Part shown: one piece after another, positions 34,783 through 45,309 of the stretch | How the letters are laid out: every line of letters starts with the position of its first letter | Numbering within the stretch: the stretch's first letter is position 1 | Assembly (NCBI GenBank): GCA_027943335.1 | Contig: BSBK01001294.1 | Span: 124,001 to 188,000 of the forward strand | Source of the DNA: Chamaecyparis obtusa | Lineage: Eukaryota; Streptophyta; Pinopsida; Cupressales; Cupressaceae | Reading direction: 5' to 3' | DNA: 64,000 bases | Notes under the pieces: model-generated | What the model saw: the letters and a program-made list of their open reading frames with translations, nothing else | What the model was told of the DNA's origin: nothing | Database searches by the model: none | Position numbers and translations under genes: made by a program

Positions 34783-37464
34783 GGTGGGAGATGGTGAAAG
34801 ATTTACTAAGTGTCAACAAATGAGTTGTTGCTTCTTGATGTAGGATCAATGGTAGGATTTGTCAACCTAGGATAGACTAATGATCTTCGGTCAACTAGAT
34901 TCTTATCAATGCAAGCCAATCTCTTGCTCGAGATGATGAGGTTTACAAGAACAAATGGGATTTACTTTAGACAATGCTTTGTTAAAGGGGGAGATTTTTT
35001 ATTTGTGATGATTAGAAGCAACTCAAAAGGATAGGACACAAAGTGAATGGATTTGGATTATTGGATTTGGATTTAGATTTGGATGATGGGTTCAGACTAA
35101 GATGGTGTTTTAAAGATTTGGATCAAGGATGAAGGGCCAAGGATTTTGGGATTCTGATTGTGGATTGTTGATGGAAGGATGATGAAGAATGACTGGAATG
35201 ATGCTATGTTCTAAGAGGATGACCTAGATTTAGCTGAAATGGATGACCTATGATGCAACTAGGAAGATGACAAAGAATGCTTAAATGCAACTAAGGATGG
35301 ATGGTGATGCAAGGATGAAACTAGGATGAGCTAGGATGAAGGAATGTCGAGATAAGATTTGTAGGATTTTGAAGGAGGAATGGATATGCGATGGGCCAAA
35401 CTAGTCCTCTCTTTCTAGATTGAAATAGTGATAATTAACCTGGAATCGGTATGCAAACTATTTTACTCTTGTGTTATACTTTATGTTGTCTAGTCTCTCT
35501 TGATTCTTTTCTTCTGCTTGGATCATTTTGAGGGAAGGTTGGTGATCTTTGAGATTTCTCTCTGCAACTTTCTTCTCCTAATAAACTTGCGAATTGGGAA
35601 GCCTATTTTTCTTATGTTGGGTCAAATATGACATAGCTTGGAGAGATTCTGGGTAAGTGTTTTGAAACAAGGCTTCAGGTGTCTTATTTTGAAGGTTCTT
35701 TTCTGCAAGGTTTGTTTTGAAAGCTTGTGATCAATTTTTGGATTAGTTTGATATCTCCAAAGGCAAAGGAAAAACTTGACAAAAGACACTCTAAAAATAA
35801 TCCCAACAAGGGACAAGACAACCTTGTGGGATACAAGCAATGATTTAGCCACGAATTTGAAAGAAAGCTTTGAAAGGTGTATATTCCAACAAGTGTTTTC
35901 ATTGAGCTTTTGACTATGCAAATCACTTCAAGTAGATCTACCTAAGGGGGGGTGAGTATCAGAATCCTTGCCCATAGCTTAATACCCCCTAATAGGGGAT
36001 ACATATGGTGAGTGTCTTAAGGCGATCTGGGAAACCACAGGGATCGGTCCTTGCACAAGGATTGTGATACTTTCGGGGGTAGATCAGGTAGCTTTTGATT
36101 TAACAGGTTTGTAGTTGTTTCGTGAAGTCCTCCCAATCGGTTTGTACACGCGTGAATCACTTAAGATCCTAGTTGACCATGTTGAAATCATAAGGATATT
36201 CACGTACCTCGGGCTACCATCAAGACTCATCGGCCGAGCTTGAGGGGATGAAGCGAGAGTTTTCTCAATGCTTTGTTTCTATACCAGTCGGGGAAGGTAC
36301 CGGTTTGAGGTTGTTCTCCAAAGAGGAAGCACTTTTCTCTTTGGAAAAGCCTCTCTAGAAGTAAAATAGGTGAACTTGTCTGAGTTCAAGTGTTTTACGT
36401 CACTTAGATTAAGGATTTTTGCAAAATTTTGAAACTCCTAAAAGCAGAACAAGAAAAGGTTCTTTCCCAAATTTTGATTTTAGTGAAGAAATTTTCAAAC
36501 TTGCAAACACAAATGTTTAAGCCTTTGAGTTTTTCTTTTTCCTTTGAAAACAAGAACTTTTGAAAGATTTATGTAAATGGGCATTCGAGATTGAGTGTGT
36601 TTGCTTCACTTAAGAACTTGATCTAAAAATCAAAAAGAGCTTTTTTTTACCTTAAGTCATTCAAGATTGATTTTTTTTTTTTTGAGACTGAAAGTAAATG
36701 ACTTGTGAGTTTTTGATTCATTTCTTTATGTTCACTCAAGATTTGGTGTTTTAGATTGCTTTTTAAAGCCCAAAATGAGATTCCTAGATTGATTTTATGA
36801 ATGAAAAAACTTTTGGAAACTCTCAATTTTTGCAACGAGACTAGTGTTTTGACATATATCAATAAAAAAGCCTTAGGACTGATTTAGGAAAGTTTAGGAA
36901 CCTCTAGGAATGTTTTAGGAACCAATTTAGGAAAAATTAGCAAAGATTTGGTTGATTTTCTTCCTAGTTTGCATGAGACTTTTAAAAGAACTTTGAGATA
37001 TTGCAAATGAAGTTAATTTTAGCTTTTATTGATGCATTGAGTTTGATTTAGGACCATTTAGAATGATTTTAGGATTGATTTGGAACCCATTAGATTTGAA
37101 ATGTAAATTTGAAGTTCTTTTTAAGCACCAAAAAGTGAAGTGTGCCTAGTTTTGCATTAAGATCAAAGATACCTAGATTTTGAAAGCATGAATGTTCTTT
37201 TTATCCATTTGAAAGACCCTAGGAGTGACTTTGAGTGTTTTTAGGATTATTTAGAAATGACTTGAGTTGATTAGGATTTTGATTGATTTGTTTAAATTTC
37301 CAGGCATTCCAGAGTGATTTTGAGGTTCATTTCAAACATTTAGACAAAGTGTGTAAGATTTTTCTTGTTCAATTTTAAGCCCAAATTGAACTGATTTTTT
37401 GTAATAGTAGATGCGATTCGGGAAACCTTGGATGCAATCCTAGATTTAAATGAATGCAATTACC
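34783..37464 (-). other. 5' leader of element B, non-coding
   Basis: About 2.7 kb between the D and F insertions with no recognisable coding domain. From 36880 to 37330 the plus strand carries many degenerate GATTTAGGA / TTTAGGAAC / GATTTTAGGA words, an old divergent short-period repeat. At 37403-37464 is one copy of the 65-70-bp repeat that resumes at 39226. Tat/Ogre elements often have long leaders; I see nothing else here. Confidence 0.5.
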
Positions 37465-39220
37465 TGTTAGAATAAATGAGAGGGGGTGAATCAGTTATCC
37501 AGTATCCCAAAACAAAATGTATAATCCAAAACAAATTCTTCAACTTCTGCTATTCAGTAAACATAAAATACTTTCACTATTTGTGCTTTTACCGATTATC
37601 AATCTAAAACTTATAGTAGTTACCAATCAAATCTAACATGTAATATGCAAAGTATGATAACAAACAAATATCACAATCAACACATAACACAAGAGATTTA
37701 ACGTGGAAACCCTATGAAGGGAAAAACCACCTGGGACCGGCAACCCAAAAATGTTCACTTTTCTGAAGTGAGGTCGGTGAAGACCCAACCCTGTTAAAGG
37801 TTACAAACACACTGTTAGGTGTGACCTTGTTAGAAGATTTTAGACCAGAAGTTATCGTCTAACTAGCAGTCACTCTGGGGTTGACAGGATAACAATGTTC
37901 ACTCTATGAATGAAACATAAAAAGACTTTCTTAGTCCACTCAGTTAAGAGATTTGACTGTGTACAATGGTTAAATATGCAACAGTAGATGATCTACCTTG
38001 ATACAACTTCAATTGCAGTTTACAGATCAATATTTAGCTCATACAAATCTTTCTGATCAATATATCACTTCAGATTCAACTCTATATCAACTTACTGTTC
38101 GTCGGTAATTACTCTTTGTAGCTCGATAATTATTCTGTAGTTTGGTTCTTGATAAGTAGGAGATATTTTCCACAGCAAGTCAAATTGTGATATTGCTATC
38201 AGGATTTAACTGTGTATTTTTTTTGAGTCAAACTCATTGACCCATGATTCATGAGTAGTGGTTCACCGAACCCATCTCTCATGAGAATGAAATAGAACAC
38301 TTGGTACTCATTGGATCTAGGTGATGCTCACAGAGGTGAAGCACCGGGACTTCCCGGGAGGTCACCCATCCCAGCACTACTCTAGCTCGAGCGCGCTTAA
38401 AAAAAATACTAGTTTGGTTCTTACTAACTAGTATGATCAGAATGCATGAAAACTTGTTCACGCGATAATTCTGCAGTATCTTCTTCTTCCAGCATTGTTT
38501 CAACAATGAAACCAGTGTCTCTTATATAGACGAGTAAATCATTTTCTTTTTGTCCATTAGATTTTGCTGCTTAATCTCATCCATTGATTTTGCCGCTTTA
38601 ACCTTCTTCGGTTGATGTGTCAGTAACACGTTTCAATCTACTTCATTAGATCTTCCTTGAATTATGTTAGCCGTCGATCTTCATAACAAACCTTATATTT
38701 TACCTGGATTTCATACACTTTCCAGCTCATCAATTTATTGGCTAAACTAATCATTTAATTCCTTTCTATTCTACTCAGTTAACAAAGAAATGCGTTGGTG
38801 AACACAAGCTAGATTAACACTACGCTCAGTATACACTACACTCTGTCAGTGTATACTAGAATGCTTCATTTACCGACAACACTACTTTGTGTCTTTCAGC
38901 TCTGTTCTTCATCATAGATGAATGCAACATAATAAAGTCAATATCATCAAGTCATAGACTCATCAAAAAGTTACTTAGTGTATTCCTTATCCTCATCTGA
39001 CATACACATCTGCCTCATGTAGATATTTATGTTCTTCATCTCTTTCACCTTTCTTTAGATGTATCGGTATAGTAACTTACAAGATAAGTACTGTCAAGCT
39101 AGTTGACATCAATGACAACATAATACTGATTTAATCATCTTACATAGCTAATCAGAAAATCCTTAGTGATCTTTAATCATAGATGCTTCATTCAGGTTCT
39201 AAATCAGTTGTAGTTCATCA
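37465..39220 (-). mobile_element. Element F: 1.76-kb TG...CA insertion with a 5S-rRNA-derived block, probably a solo LTR
   Basis: 1,756 bp beginning TGTTAGAAT and ending GTTCATCA on the plus strand, with a perfect 5-bp duplication TTACC (37460-37464 and 39221-39225). No coding sequence, PBS or internal LTR repeat is visible, so a solo LTR is the simplest reading. A TTTAACGTGG word near 37696 is shared with the copia LTRs (near 10622), in the same relative position to TGTTAG; by that analogy F reads on the minus strand. The 5S-like block at 38335-38444 would then be in sense orientation. Confidence 0.75.
38335..38444 (-). repeat. 5S rRNA-derived sequence inside element F
   Basis: On the minus strand the 3' two thirds match plant 5S rRNA closely: TTAAGCGCGCT, then AGAGTAGT, GGGATGGGTGACCTCCCGGG, AAGTCC, and a diverged CACC end. 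This covers the A-box, intermediate element and C-box positions of the RNA polymerase III internal promoter. The 5' third is diverged but keeps GATCATACTAG at the right distance. It is not a functional 5S gene, because the 5' third, which would pair with the 3' end, is lost. Cassandra-type elements are known to carry 5S sequence in their LTRs. Confidence 0.82.
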
Positions 39221-39646
39221 TTACCTTCCCCAGATGCGATCTGGGAAATTCGGGAGATCTCGGATGGGATCCTAAATTTGAACGGATATGATATTTTACC
39301 AGATGCGATCTGGAAAATCCTGGATGTGACCTAGGAAATAGGGGATGCAAGATTTCTTTCCTATATGTGATGGTAGACCTCTGAATCAGCTTTCTAGTTC
39401 TTTTTGAATCGTAAAAAATGGAGCTCCTATGCAAAAGTTACAAAGGTTTTCGTGGAAGTGCCTCTTTATGGATTATTTGTGAAAAATAGGCTTAAGATCC
39501 TACTAGAAGGAGTAGACAGAATAGAAGAATTATAAGACTAAGAAGAGGAAGAAGAATTCAAAATGCTCCCTCCACCTACAAGCTTTGAAAAATCAGAAAA
39601 CACTCCAAAATCCATCAGAATGTTTGCAAAGAAACCCGTGAAGTGG

Positions 39647-39664
39647 GTCCCACCGGGCGTGCCA
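39647..39664 (-). other. Primer binding site of element B
   Basis: The minus strand reads TGGCACGCCCGGTGGGAC, three bases inside the CA end of the 5' LTR. This is a common plant gypsy primer site form. With the PPT at the other end it proves that the LTRs at 7038 and 39668 belong to one element. Confidence 0.8.
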
Positions 39665-39667
39665 AAA

Positions 39668-40639
39668 TGTAGGCTATAATTTATCTATTGTTTGTTTTGA
39701 AAGGCGTAAACAAAAAAATGTTAGACTAATCTAAACATTTATATCAGTTCAAAAGCATAAACATAAAAAACCAAGCCACCTCAGATTGAGCCAAAACAAA
39801 TGCATTCAAGCATTGTTTGATTTTCTCTAATTATTTATATTGCCAAGGTCCATTAAGCTTATTCTATGATGATTTAAAAAGCACAAAATAGAATTAATCT
39901 ATCAAATATGCTAAATGCTTAAGCTCTAAAACTAAAATGGCATTATAAGTTTACTCAATGTAAAAGATGTGAATTGGTGTTTTTCTCTTGGAAGAGGAGG
40001 GTATTTATAGGATTTGAGGAAGGGCTTGGGTTAGGAAGGAGAGTTAGGGTCAGAGGTAAGGTTTGGGTAGAGTTACGGGTAAGGTTAGAGGTATGGTAAG
40101 GTTTAACCTTGGTCAAGGTTTCTCACACGTGTGAGCAACACTAGGGAAGTGTGCAAGGGGACCAAAGGGTAAGAGGAGATATGGGTCTCATTTATGGCTT
40201 GTAAGAAGCCTTAATGAGGATGTAAGAGGCATTTATGAGGGGTTTTGACCCAAAGTCAAAGGTTGAAGAGTTTAAGCTAAAAAGGGTAGGAATCACCCTT
40301 TAATCAGGTTTAGAGTGAGATTAAGAAATTCTAGAAGAGGTTAGGGATTTCTAGGATATTTCCAAGGTTTTAGGATTTTAATAAATATTTTATTTATTTA
40401 AAGGATTTTTTGTCAATTTATCAATTAATAATTAATAAATAGGGGGAAATCATTCAAACTTGATTTAAATGATTTTGGGGAGGGATTCTTTAATTAAAGA
40501 TGTTTAATTAAAATAGGAGGATTTAATGGCATAAAAATAAATAAATAAATAATTAATTAATTAATTAATGATGATGTCATCGGGGGTTTTTGAAAAATAA
40601 AAATACTATTATTTTCTTAAGGATTTTTAGGTGTCTACA
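39668..40639 (-). repeat. 5' LTR of element B
   Basis: 972 bp. Aligned with 7038-8101; the ends, purine-rich middle and AT-rich outer part all correspond. It lacks about 90 bp present in the other LTR. It is followed by TTACT. Confidence 0.9.
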
Positions 40640-40644
40640 TTACT

Positions 40645-41270
40645 ACTCTGATTCCCTAATTTTTTTACTCATTTATAATTAAAAAATTATCATTAACAAT
40701 AGTTCACATGTTATTGCCTTTTATTTTTCATAACCTAAAATATACCTTCTTTGAGTTAAAAGAGATACCATACTCTAGGAACCTCTAAAAGATCTTTTTT
40801 GGATGACGATAATAATCTTTTAGCATTCTTTAAATGGCTACTAATTTATCTTGATAAACTACCATATGATGTCAATTGAATTTGTAAATTCCAAATCATT
40901 AGTTCATTGAAATGTAGCTGTAAGATTAGTCAAATAAAAAGGGAATCATACATAAACATATGTGCCCCACAGGGTGGTGAATGTTATCTTTTACTTCTCT
41001 GATTCCCTGAATTTTGTATTAATTTATAATTAAAAAAATTACCATTAACAATATATCACATGCTACCACCTTTTATGATATTGCATCTATATTAGGTAAA
41101 GCGTAATTGTTCTTGATAAGAGACATATTAAGGTTTCCTAATTTCATATGCAATCTCATTTCTCCATTCTTTTTCTTACTTGAACTGAATTGGAAACCTA
41201 GGTTGAATGCATGATAAGCTTTATTATCCCTTGTTGGTGTGAAGTGTTTGCCTAATCTAGATACTTCATC
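40645..41270 (-). pseudogene. RT N-terminal half of old element O, with a tandem duplication
   Basis: From 41180 down, the minus strand reads SKKKNGE, then LGNLNMSLIKNNYALPNID, the usual RT NxxxxKxxYPLPxID block. Next comes a HHPVGHICLC stretch (cf. TPWGTFAY), and a LEYGISFNSKKVYF block near 40760. A second copy of about 350 bp of this region begins at about 40730-40645 and continues across element B into 7037-6770. It includes the same DNF.IIN.YK.GI start. The catalytic motif is degraded in both copies. Confidence 0.75.
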
Positions 41271-44200
41271 ACCTAGGTTTTATTTGTACTTGTTGCTAAG
41301 TTTACTTAGGGTACATGTAGGATAGTTATCACTTTATGTTTCAAGTCATGAGATTAAGACACATGTCATAATCTAATGCAATCTAATGCTTACCTTGGCC
41401 TATATAAAAACTCGACCCTCTAGGATTTTTAACAATCACAAGAGGACAACAATTACAATAACAAATTATACAAATGAAAATGCATAGTTAAAAATAAATA
41501 AAATAACAATAATTTTTTTTTAAATTATTGTCTTTCTTTATAATGAGTGTGGGTGGGTAGCTTTCTATCCTCATATTTGTTCCTAATACTACAACACAGA
41601 GTTGACCATAATGAAACCCTAACATTAGTGTAAACATTTTTTTAGATGAGTTTGATCTAATTGACTCTATCTTGTAGAGATCCAACCTTCAAATTCTCTT
41701 TAACCTGAATGGTGCAATCTCCACTTAATAATCCATAAACTATTTCAATGTTTCATGTACCTGTACACTTTAAAAGAAAGGAAAATGTTGTGTTACAAGT
41801 ATAGGGGTTTGCCTAATTAAAACCCCATGGTGGTGTTCCCACCTCCACAACAACAATGATGATTTAAAAAAAGAGCTTACCCCTAGTAGGGAAAATGCTA
41901 AATCATAGTTGAAAAGCTAAATTGACAAGATTATACCTTAGAATTTGAGAATGGTCGTGATGTAATGTTCTTTACACAAGTCCTCCAAGTGTTGATGTAA
42001 TAACATGAAAAATCATAACATAATCACTCATGAAATCATATCTAATGATAGGATGTTGTAGCTTGTTGCTCCTTGTACTCAAATCTACTATTGATTGAAG
42101 GAATTAGAAATACTTGCTCTTGAATCTTGACTTGTAATAATTTAAATTTGTGAATGATAAATAATTATGTTATATAAGGTTCTCAATGTATTCCTTATTA
42201 GGCTTACTTCCAACGGTTAGATGAAAATATCGAGATCAGATCACTAATGGTGGGAACCAACACTTTTTACATGTTCAAAATTGGGCCTCTTTTGGAGGGA
42301 TTAGGGTGCTAAGCACCCTAGTCCATTAAAAAAGGGACTAGAGAAAGGTAGATGCAAAGTATCAGGTCCTAGGACATGATTTAATCATGAGACTACCATG
42401 TGACAACAGTAGGAGGTGATAAGGCCCAAATATGCTTTAAATGACCCAAGAGAGGCACACTAAAGAAAAAGCCCAAAATTGAGTGTGAAATTGTAAGGGA
42501 GTGCCATTTACAACATTATAGGTTATATGATATGCACTAGTAGATCTTGTTGTGATGGCATCACTAACCCAATCAATATACAATGACTTGAGACTAACAT
42601 TGCTTAGGAAAAATCTAGTTTAATATAGACTATAGTACATGTCAAACTATTAACTACACTACCATAAAAAACATGATCCATATCCTCCATCTTTATAGGT
42701 CATATGAAATGTAGTAAGATAAGTTGAATAAGGTAAATTGTGATGGTTCTTTTGACTACAAAAGGTGAATACATGGAAATTATTTATGTTTCTAAAGAAA
42801 GAGTATGAATTTAATATTGTGTTCAAATGTTGGCCTAAGGAGTCAATGAGGATTGGAATGATGGAAAATTTGTTGTTAGTTTGTCCAATATCCCAACTTT
42901 TAACTCATGAAAAAATAGATTGGTGTGCAATATTATTTTGTTCGTAACAAGGGGAGGGACAAGAGGGTATTAATTGATAATGTTGACACTTTAGAGAATG
43001 TTGAAGATTCTCTACCAACACCAATAAGCACAAAGGATTTTATTGCGGTGCAAAAGTGACATGGAGATGTCTCCCTTGATAGCTAGTTCATTTTATCTAT
43101 TTTTTACCTTTTTACAATTTATACATCAAGTGGGAGAATATTAGGAAAGGTGTCACACACCTTTCATAAAACATAAAATTAAAAAATGTGTGAAGTTATG
43201 GTTCACCTTGAAGCATGCTGCCACAATAAAAGATTGTTTAATGTTTTCTTAAAGATATTTTGTATGTGATATTTTAACATGAATACATAGCATCCCAAGC
43301 ACAAAATTCATTAAATATCATTTTGAGATCTATCATAATCTTGGCATCGATTAAGGAATTAGTTAGCTACACTAATTTGGAAACCTAACAAGTTTGTGTG
43401 TTTGGATGGGTTGAAAAGAGGATGTTGCTTGTAGATGAGTACATGCCATCAAAATTACTTCACGAGTGAGTTGCAAATTCCTTTCAAAGCACAAGAGAAT
43501 TCTTATTTGTATTGTACAAGTTTTCCCACAATTAATCCTATCATTGAAATGCATAAATTATATTTTTCTATACAAATATTCCCTTATTTAAATTGATATC
43601 GTTTTCCATTGGAACAAGGTGATCTATATTTTTAGCATGGTTTCGTGTCTTTTAGTTGTCCTCTAAAGCTTTCCAACCTTATTAATATAAGCTTGTGCTT
43701 TGGCATGCCTCCATCTAAATGAGGTCTTATATCATTCAGAGGTTAAAGACAAACTTAAAAGGACTAATGCAAAGAGATGCTGCGGCAAGTCTTGTGACAA
43801 AAACAAAGTAGTGCTCTTTAATTTTGCAACATCCTTGTGGGTTGATAGGTTTTATAAAAATCACTCCAAAACTTATTCAGAATGCATGTTGCAACAAGCA
43901 CTTACAATTGATTTGCATCGGGAAGCCCAAAATCAACCTAATAACCTAACTAATAAGCTACTGCATTATGCCAAATATGATAAAAGAAACACACATTCAA
44001 TAATCATATTTTTGAAAATATAAAGGGAGGGGATAGTGGGTGTTATACCGAAAATATGAAAACGAGAAGGGTGAAAATGGAAACTATCATGATCAAAGAA
44101 ATTGGAGAAATACTTACTAACTAGTTTACCCAACTGGAAAGTTGAGGTATCTCTATATATTCATTTGTTCTTGAAGGTTGGGTTATAAGCATATCTATAT

Positions 44201-44900
44201 GACATGCTTTTGAGGGGCTATTTTTGGGACATTTTTTTGAAACTGAAAAACATTGGATGTAAGATTTAAACATATTGGATATAAGATGTGGGCAATATAT
44301 GAACACACACGGCACAGTGGAAAAATTCCCATTTTCCCACAAAGGTTTCTCAGACACAAAAGATGACCTTTACTGCCACATTTAACCTGTACCATTCACT
44401 CTAGAAATCTCAAAGCAACTTGGACTAAATTACACAAACATCGGCCGGTAATCTTCCAACCAAGATAAATAAAAAATTTGGAGAAAAACATTAGTATTTA
44501 TTCTGCTAACCTTTTACAATAGTGCTATGCATTTACGTCCAATTTTGAAGGTACATGTATATTATGAAAATGATTGTTTACATTGCATAGGCTCATATGG
44601 CCACTCTTTAATTTAGGATTTGGGCCGACTGCTATGAATACAAACAATGGCCTCTCCTCAAATCATCCCCATTGTGTTTTTTGTCAACTCCCATTCTTCT
44701 AAAGACGTTTCCAATATAAATCTCCACTAGTACCATTGACACATTCTGGTCATAAGTAAACCCTTAAATGTATTTTTTTTATTTCAAAAATTATTTTTTT
44801 TGCATGAATTCCTCTCACTCGGTAATTCTAGCATCGAGATGAATTGTGGGAATTAATTCAATTCAATTGTACTGTACTGTACTGATCACAACTTGCTATC
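41271..44900. other. No gene recognised; repeat remnants
   Basis: About 3.6 kb without a supportable gene. A perfect 17-bp palindrome (AGGGTGCTAAGCACCCT) lies at about 42304. At 43127-43145 a GTGGGAGAATATTAGG segment looks like the polypurine tract/LTR junction of a plus-strand copia element, but I found no matching coding domain or second LTR. The block at 41490-41660 is repeated at 50990-51160. The short frames at 43700-44023 and 44121-44395 have no known motifs. Confidence 0.4.
41490..41660. repeat. Dispersed repeat, copy 1 (other copy near 50990-51160)
   Basis: Both blocks contain GTGGGTG, then TTTxTATCCTxATATTxGTxCCTAATxCTACAACA, and a further CCCTAACATT word at the same spacing. They are in the same orientation. 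Family unknown; no ends or target duplication determined. Confidence 0.6.
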
Positions 44901-45309
44901 AAAGGATCCTATTAGTGGAACCTTAATGAAAATGAAAAGATTGAATAAATTGACTAATGAAAAATGGAGAGCTCAAATTTCTACTCTACAAATAAACAGA
45001 GCACAGCCATCTTCACCAAAATCAGATACAGAACATGAAGACATACAAAATCTCGGTACAATTTCCCCCTCTGTAGCACACAACACATACAATTAATACA
45101 GAGGATAATGTTGGACAGATAAAATATGACAGATAATGTCAGGCCAATATAATTACCTCTGGCAAACCGGTATAAATAAACAGCAAGACATGATATTGCA
45201 GAGTTCCTCATTCAGAAACGGCAGAGGACCAGCTTACATCACAGACAATAAAAGCAATCCAAAATACAAACCAAACTGGCAAGGAAATAAGAGGTAGACC
45301 ATGACAGCA

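Larger units (their letters stand above)
37403..39360. repeat. Degenerate 65-70-bp tandem repeat in B leader, split by F
   Basis: Units containing AGATGCGATCTGGGAAA, a GGATGxGATCCTA word and a final TTACC occur at about 37403-37464, 39231-39300 and 39300-39360. Element F inserted at a TTACC unit end, so its target duplication coincides with repeat sequence. A minus-strand frame across 39204-39434 reads this repeat as GSHPRS/HPGFSRSHL-like peptide, probably by chance. Confidence 0.6.
7038..40639 (-). mobile_element. Element B: 33.6-kb Tat-like Ty3/gypsy element containing five nested insertions
   Basis: Two direct LTRs (7038-8101 and 39668-40639) begin TGTAGGCT on the plus strand and end in ACA. 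A polypurine tract lies inside the left LTR and a primer binding site inside the right, so the element reads on the minus strand. Flanks are ATACT (7033-7037) and TTACT (40640-40644), a 5-bp target duplication with one change. Minus-strand order is leader, gag, protease, RT, RNase H, a second RNase H, integrase and a 3' non-coding region. The extra RNase H and large size suggest the Tat/Ogre branch. Removing the nested elements leaves about 15 kb. Many stops show it is inactive. Confidence 0.88.

Noticed and set aside
38335..38444. Functional 5S rRNA gene
   Set aside because: The 5' third is strongly diverged and lacks the sequence that would pair with the 3' end; it sits inside a TG...CA element with a target duplication.
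42304..42320. Perfect 17-bp palindrome AGGGTGCTAAGCACCCT
   Set aside because: Short, isolated and without flanking duplications; it can occur by chance in this much sequence, though it may be part of an unrecognised repeat.
43127..43160. PPT/LTR junction of a plus-strand copia element
   Set aside because: Only the GTGGGAGA word supports it; I found no copia coding motifs upstream and no second LTR.
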